Positions 19,468-21,653 of a stretch of 21,653 bases of DNA are shown in pieces. The stretch is from a virus, in IMG/VR virus record IMGVR_UViG_3300020185_002578, positions 1 through 21,653 of that record. One strand, written 5' to 3'. The position numbers and the translations under genes are program-made. Below the pieces are notes generated by a model. That model saw only the letters and a list, made by a program, of their open reading frames with translations, was not told the origin of the DNA and did not search any database. The first letter of the stretch is position 1; each line of letters opens with the position of its first letter.

Positions 19468-20366
19468 TTCTTCTTCCTACCTGACTTCATATTAGCACAC
19501 CAGTGATACATCTTAGCCTTTTCGCCACTTGCGTTCTTAGCACGTTTGCGTAGTGCTGTTACACTGCCATTACAACTTGCACCTGAACGTTTTACACGCC
19601 CTGGTCTGCTTTTGCCTTTTTTCTTACCATCAGCGAAGTTTTCTATAAATTTTAGTTTGTCATAATAACTTGGATCTTCGGCAATGTGATCTAATGCTAT
19701 TTCTTTAGCAACTTCAAAATCACTAGTGTGTTCGTATTCTACTTCGATGCCCATTTCAAGTTGTTTTAGTATTTGTTTAGCAGGTACATCGTGCATTTTA
19801 ACAAGCTCTGCTATAGTTGGTGTAGGCTTGTCTAAATCATCTAAACTATGACCACCTTCTATACAAGCCCATTCTAGTGCTGTAAAACGTTCTTCATTGT
19901 ATGCTTTGTCAGTAGCAGTCTTTGCTTTAGTACCGTCTGGGTGTTTAGGATTAATACCTACAGGCTCGCCGTTCATTAGCTGTGAAATATCAACGCTCTT
20001 ACCAATAGTATCTAATAGTTGGTGTAAATTGTCATCAGGATCGTACCCACCTGTTTCATAACCTGGCTTACCACGTACTTCAGTGCGGCGTCCAGTTTTT
20101 GTATTTGTGATATTTAAAACAAGCATTTTACGATCACGTTCTAGTTGTAGTTTGTAACCTTCAGCAAGCCCTAGATTAAACAATACGTTAGTTGATTTAC
20201 CTTTAACTTTTTTACTTAGTGTAGGCGGACGTCCATCCTTGTCTACATTAAAACCAAATTTTGCAGCTTGTGTTTTTATTTCATCAGTGCTTACATCTGG
20301 AGTTGTGTTAACACCTTTTACTATTCTTCCATCTTCATTTAAGTCGGATAAGTCTGACATTTTCAT
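19464..20366 (-). CDS. DUF5661-type phage protein with a Cys/His C-terminal basic domain (300 aa)
   Basis: Residues 185-237 match the DUF5661 pattern: AELVKMHDVP..., then GIEVEYEHT (206-214) and IALDHIAEDPSYY (223-235). The C-terminus (250-300) is strongly basic: GKSRPGRVKRSGASCNGSV and KMYHWCANMKSGRKKK, with C265 and C290 and a nearby His, suggesting DNA or metal binding. Such a tail recurs on several T4-like marine phage proteins, from memory. The N-terminus MKMSDLSDLNED contains an L-N-E site. Start ATG 20366 forms an ATGA overlap with the upstream stop. Function unknown; virion location inferred from context. Confidence 0.75.
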   Translation of the reverse strand: MKMSDLSDLNEDGRIVKGVNTTPDVSTDEIKTQAAKFGFNVDKDGRPPTLSKKVKGKSTNVLFNLGLAEGYKLQLERDRKMLVLNITNTKTGRRTEVRGKPGYETGGYDPDDNLHQLLDTIGKSVDISQLMNGEPVGINPKHPDGTKAKTATDKAYNEERFTALEWACIEGGHSLDDLDKPTPTIAELVKMHDVPAKQILKQLEMGIEVEYEHTSDFEVAKEIALDHIAEDPSYYDKLKFIENFADGKKKGKSRPGRVKRSGASCNGSVTALRKRAKNASGEKAKMYHWCANMKSGRKKK

Positions 20367-20581
20367 TTTAAATCTTCCTTATATTCCTCAATATAGTAAT
20401 CCATAGGCGTAGCACTTTTTAATTCAAACCATTCACCGTGGTTAGTTCTACCTTTAATATGATTTGGTGTTTTCTTTTTAAAATCTGCCACAACAATACG
20501 ACGAATTTTACCGCGGTGATCTACTTCTAGTACATACCATGGGTTCCAACTACGCCATATTTTGTAGAACCATTTTTTCAT
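20363..20581 (-). CDS. Small Trp-rich basic protein (72 aa)
   Basis: Starts MKKWFYKIWRSWNPWYV, with four Trp in 15 residues, followed by strands (DHRGKIRRIVVADF) and a tail (YYIEEYKEDL). The shape suggests an SH3-like or OB-like small fold, but no family is recognised. The start forms an ATGA overlap with the 9-Cys miniprotein and the end an ATGA overlap with the DUF5661 gene. Confidence 0.68.
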   Translation of the reverse strand: MKKWFYKIWRSWNPWYVLEVDHRGKIRRIVVADFKKKTPNHIKGRTNHGEWFELKSATPMDYYIEEYKEDLK

Positions 20582-20697
20582 TGTGTCTCTTTACAATTAC
20601 ATTTTACGCAAACATCGTTAATACAATATTTACAATCGGGAGAATGACAATGACACTTATGACCACAACTTTTACAAGTGCCTTTGTCGTTTATCAT
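20578..20697 (-). CDS. Metallothionein-like miniprotein, 9 Cys in 39 aa
   Basis: ATG 20697 (ATGA overlap with the upstream stop) to TGA 20580-20578 (ATGA overlap with the downstream start). The order is CKSCGHKCHCH, then CKYC, then CVKCNC, giving nine Cys and three His. These are three CxxC or CxC pairs typical of zinc or copper clusters. It is too short for a zinc finger pair of ordinary type. The overlaps at both ends support a real gene. Binding of zinc or another thiophilic metal is inferred. The CxxC/CxC layout echoes the Cys cluster of the 222-residue gene downstream. Confidence 0.72.
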   Translation of the reverse strand: MINDKGTCKSCGHKCHCHSPDCKYCINDVCVKCNCKETQ

Positions 20698-20921
20698 TTC
20701 TTTTTACGTCCTCTAAATCCTGCTGGCATATTTTCACCTGTCATCTTAGGTAATCCAAACCACAATTCAAACCATTCTTTGTCGCCTGGCTTAATATTAT
20801 CTTTACGCATTTTTTTAGCATTTGCATTAGCTGCGTCACTAATGTTCTCAAGAGTATACTCTGTGTAACCTTTGAATTCGTTTACGCCTGCAAGTTTCTT
20901 TATACGCTCGAGTTCATCCAT
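20694..20921 (-). CDS. Small phage protein (75 aa) with LAGVNE N-terminus
   Basis: Start chosen at ATG 20921 (TAATG overlap with the upstream stop); a longer in-frame start at 20951 would overlap that gene by 31 bases. MDELERIKKLAGVNEF is an N-terminal motif (IKxLAGxxE) with a V-N-E site, seen in other T4-like marine phage virion genes by recollection. The C-terminus MPAGFRGRKKK is basic. Likely structural or internal; unproven. Confidence 0.65.
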   Translation of the reverse strand: MDELERIKKLAGVNEFKGYTEYTLENISDAANANAKKMRKDNIKPGDKEWFELWFGLPKMTGENMPAGFRGRKKK

Positions 20922-21653
20922 TACTTTTTCTTCTTGTTGTGCTGTGCCCACGCAATAGCATATGGTGCGCTAGGATCGTCAAACTTTTTCTTTAGTGCTT
21001 TAACTTGTTTTTCTCTGCCTGGCGGAGCCTTTTCGATCATTGATTCGTTTGCTTTAACAAGTTTATCGCCTTGTTTTTCCATATACTTTTTAAGTGCAAC
21101 TGCGCCGATAATAAGTGCAACTGCCATACCGATTTCAAACTTGTTGTCGATTAGCATTTGTGCATATTCTGCACCAATCTTATCCTCAACCCAATCCCAT
21201 CCTTGATCAATATAGTATGCTGCTGCTGCGCCGCCAATGATTTTTCCGCCGTGTTTCTTTAGTAACCATTTGATCACAGGCCATGCGCCATATCTAATAG
21301 CCCACTTAATAACCCAAATTGCCGCTGCTACAAATGGAACTGCTTCATTAAGATCAGCTTCTTTAACTGACTCTTTTTTACTTTTTATATTTTTTACTGT
21401 TTTTTCTATTTTGTCTAAACGAGCAGCAAGATCATCTGCCTCTTCATCATTATCAAAATCAGTTGTTTTAATTAAATTTTTGTTATCAATAATTGCCGCT
21501 AACATTAATTCTAAATCAGACTCTGCTTTTGGATAGCGAGCTTTTAATCTTGCCATGCCCCTTACAGTTTGCCCAGTAACTCCGTCAACTCCATCTTCTT
21601 CGCCTGGTGCTTCTTCAATTTGTTCAAACTCTTTACCAACAGACTGTGAGAAT
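20921..21653 (-). CDS. Membrane-segment protein, partial at its 5' end (at least 243 aa)
   Basis: The frame is open to the window edge, so the true start lies outside. ATG 21556 (MARLKARYP) has no good ribosome-binding site and is preceded by 32 more open codons (including EQIEEAPGEEDG), so I treat the gene as partial. From the ATG numbering, residues 20-65 are acidic and charged. Hydrophobic or amphipathic segments follow at about 74-90 (VPFVAAAIWVIKWAIRY), 104-115 (GGKIIGGAAAAY) and 141-158. The end is Lys-rich. It could be a head-core, internal or membrane-active virion protein. No family is recognised. Confidence 0.75.
   Translation of the reverse strand, partial: FSQSVGKEFEQIEEAPGEEDGVDGVTGQTVRGMARLKARYPKAESDLELMLAAIIDNKNLIKTTDFDNDEEADDLAARLDKIEKTVKNIKSKKESVKEADLNEAVPFVAAAIWVIKWAIRYGAWPVIKWLLKKHGGKIIGGAAAAYYIDQGWDWVEDKIGAEYAQMLIDNKFEIGMAVALIIGAVALKKYMEKQGDKLVKANESMIEKAPPGREKQVKALKKKFDDPSAPYAIAWAQHNKKKK

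Noticed and set aside
21554-21653. ATG 21556 as a true gene start
   Set aside because: No usable ribosome-binding site, and 32 open codons continue upstream to the window edge, so the gene is more likely partial.
1-21653. CRISPR, IS elements, tRNA genes and intrinsic terminators
   Set aside because: No regularly spaced repeats, transposase motifs, cloverleaf-forming segments or GC hairpins followed by U-runs were found by reading; tRNA scanning software could still find a weak one.

Overview
The window looks like a piece of a T4-like marine myovirus genome (pelagiphage or cyanophage type). This rests on the gene families and on AT-rich, very dense coding; no database search was possible. All genes I can support lie on the minus strand, so transcription runs from high to low coordinates. 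Most neighbours are joined by TAATG, TGATG or ATGA stop/start overlaps. Including eight small or re-started genes (39-75 residues), there are 39 CDSs and almost no free intergenic DNA. I see no tRNA, rRNA, CRISPR array, insertion sequence or convincing intrinsic terminator.

Region A (21653 to about 17100) looks like a virion or late module. It holds a membrane-segment protein cut by the window edge, a 9-cysteine 39-residue miniprotein, a DUF5661-type protein, a possible ADP-ribosyltransferase-fold protein, a 14-cysteine protein and a pterin-carbinolamine-dehydratase-like protein with an Ala/Gly and Lys tail. Several begin with short MK..(E/D)-type N-termini carrying L/I-x-E sites, reminiscent of T4 capsid-targeting sequences. 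A GATAAATA late-promoter-like box precedes the 14-Cys gene.

Region B (about 17100 to 8900) starts with a hypothetical gene, then a strong sigma70-type promoter, a DsbA-like gene, a NodU/CmcH carbamoyltransferase and a complete family B DNA polymerase that appears to start at TTG. A nucleotide-sugar block follows: cytidylyltransferase, three tiny genes, a eukaryotic-type phosphomannomutase, a short UDP-glucose/GDP-mannose dehydrogenase and an NAD-dependent epimerase. A promoter in the end of the epimerase gene serves the probable sliding clamp.

Region C (about 8900 to 1) holds a 7-deazaguanine block: a TGT/DpdA-like transglycosylase, a DUF465-like coiled coil, an unknown 173-residue protein, QueD-like, FolE and the N-terminal part of a QueE-like radical SAM enzyme. 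Among them lie a GT-B glycosyltransferase, a phosphoribosyltransferase, a DUF805 membrane protein and a CDGSH-like 47-residue protein. FolE makes dihydroneopterin triphosphate, QueD-like would make carboxytetrahydropterin, QueE-like would make carboxydeazaguanine, and DpdA would place the base into DNA. No queC is visible; it may lie beyond coordinate 1. Several of these enzymes deviate at key positions: QueE has a 49-residue spacing before its third cluster Cys, QueD lacks the usual Cys, and DpdA has only one Cys in the region of the TGT zinc site. The phage therefore seems to carry a divergent version of the pathway.

Four promoters share the exact layout TTGACA, 17 bases, TATAAT or TATACT (before folE, queD, the clamp and dsbA). 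Two of them, 15 kb apart, also share the first 12 spacer bases. They look like host-sigma70-type promoters for middle/early genes.
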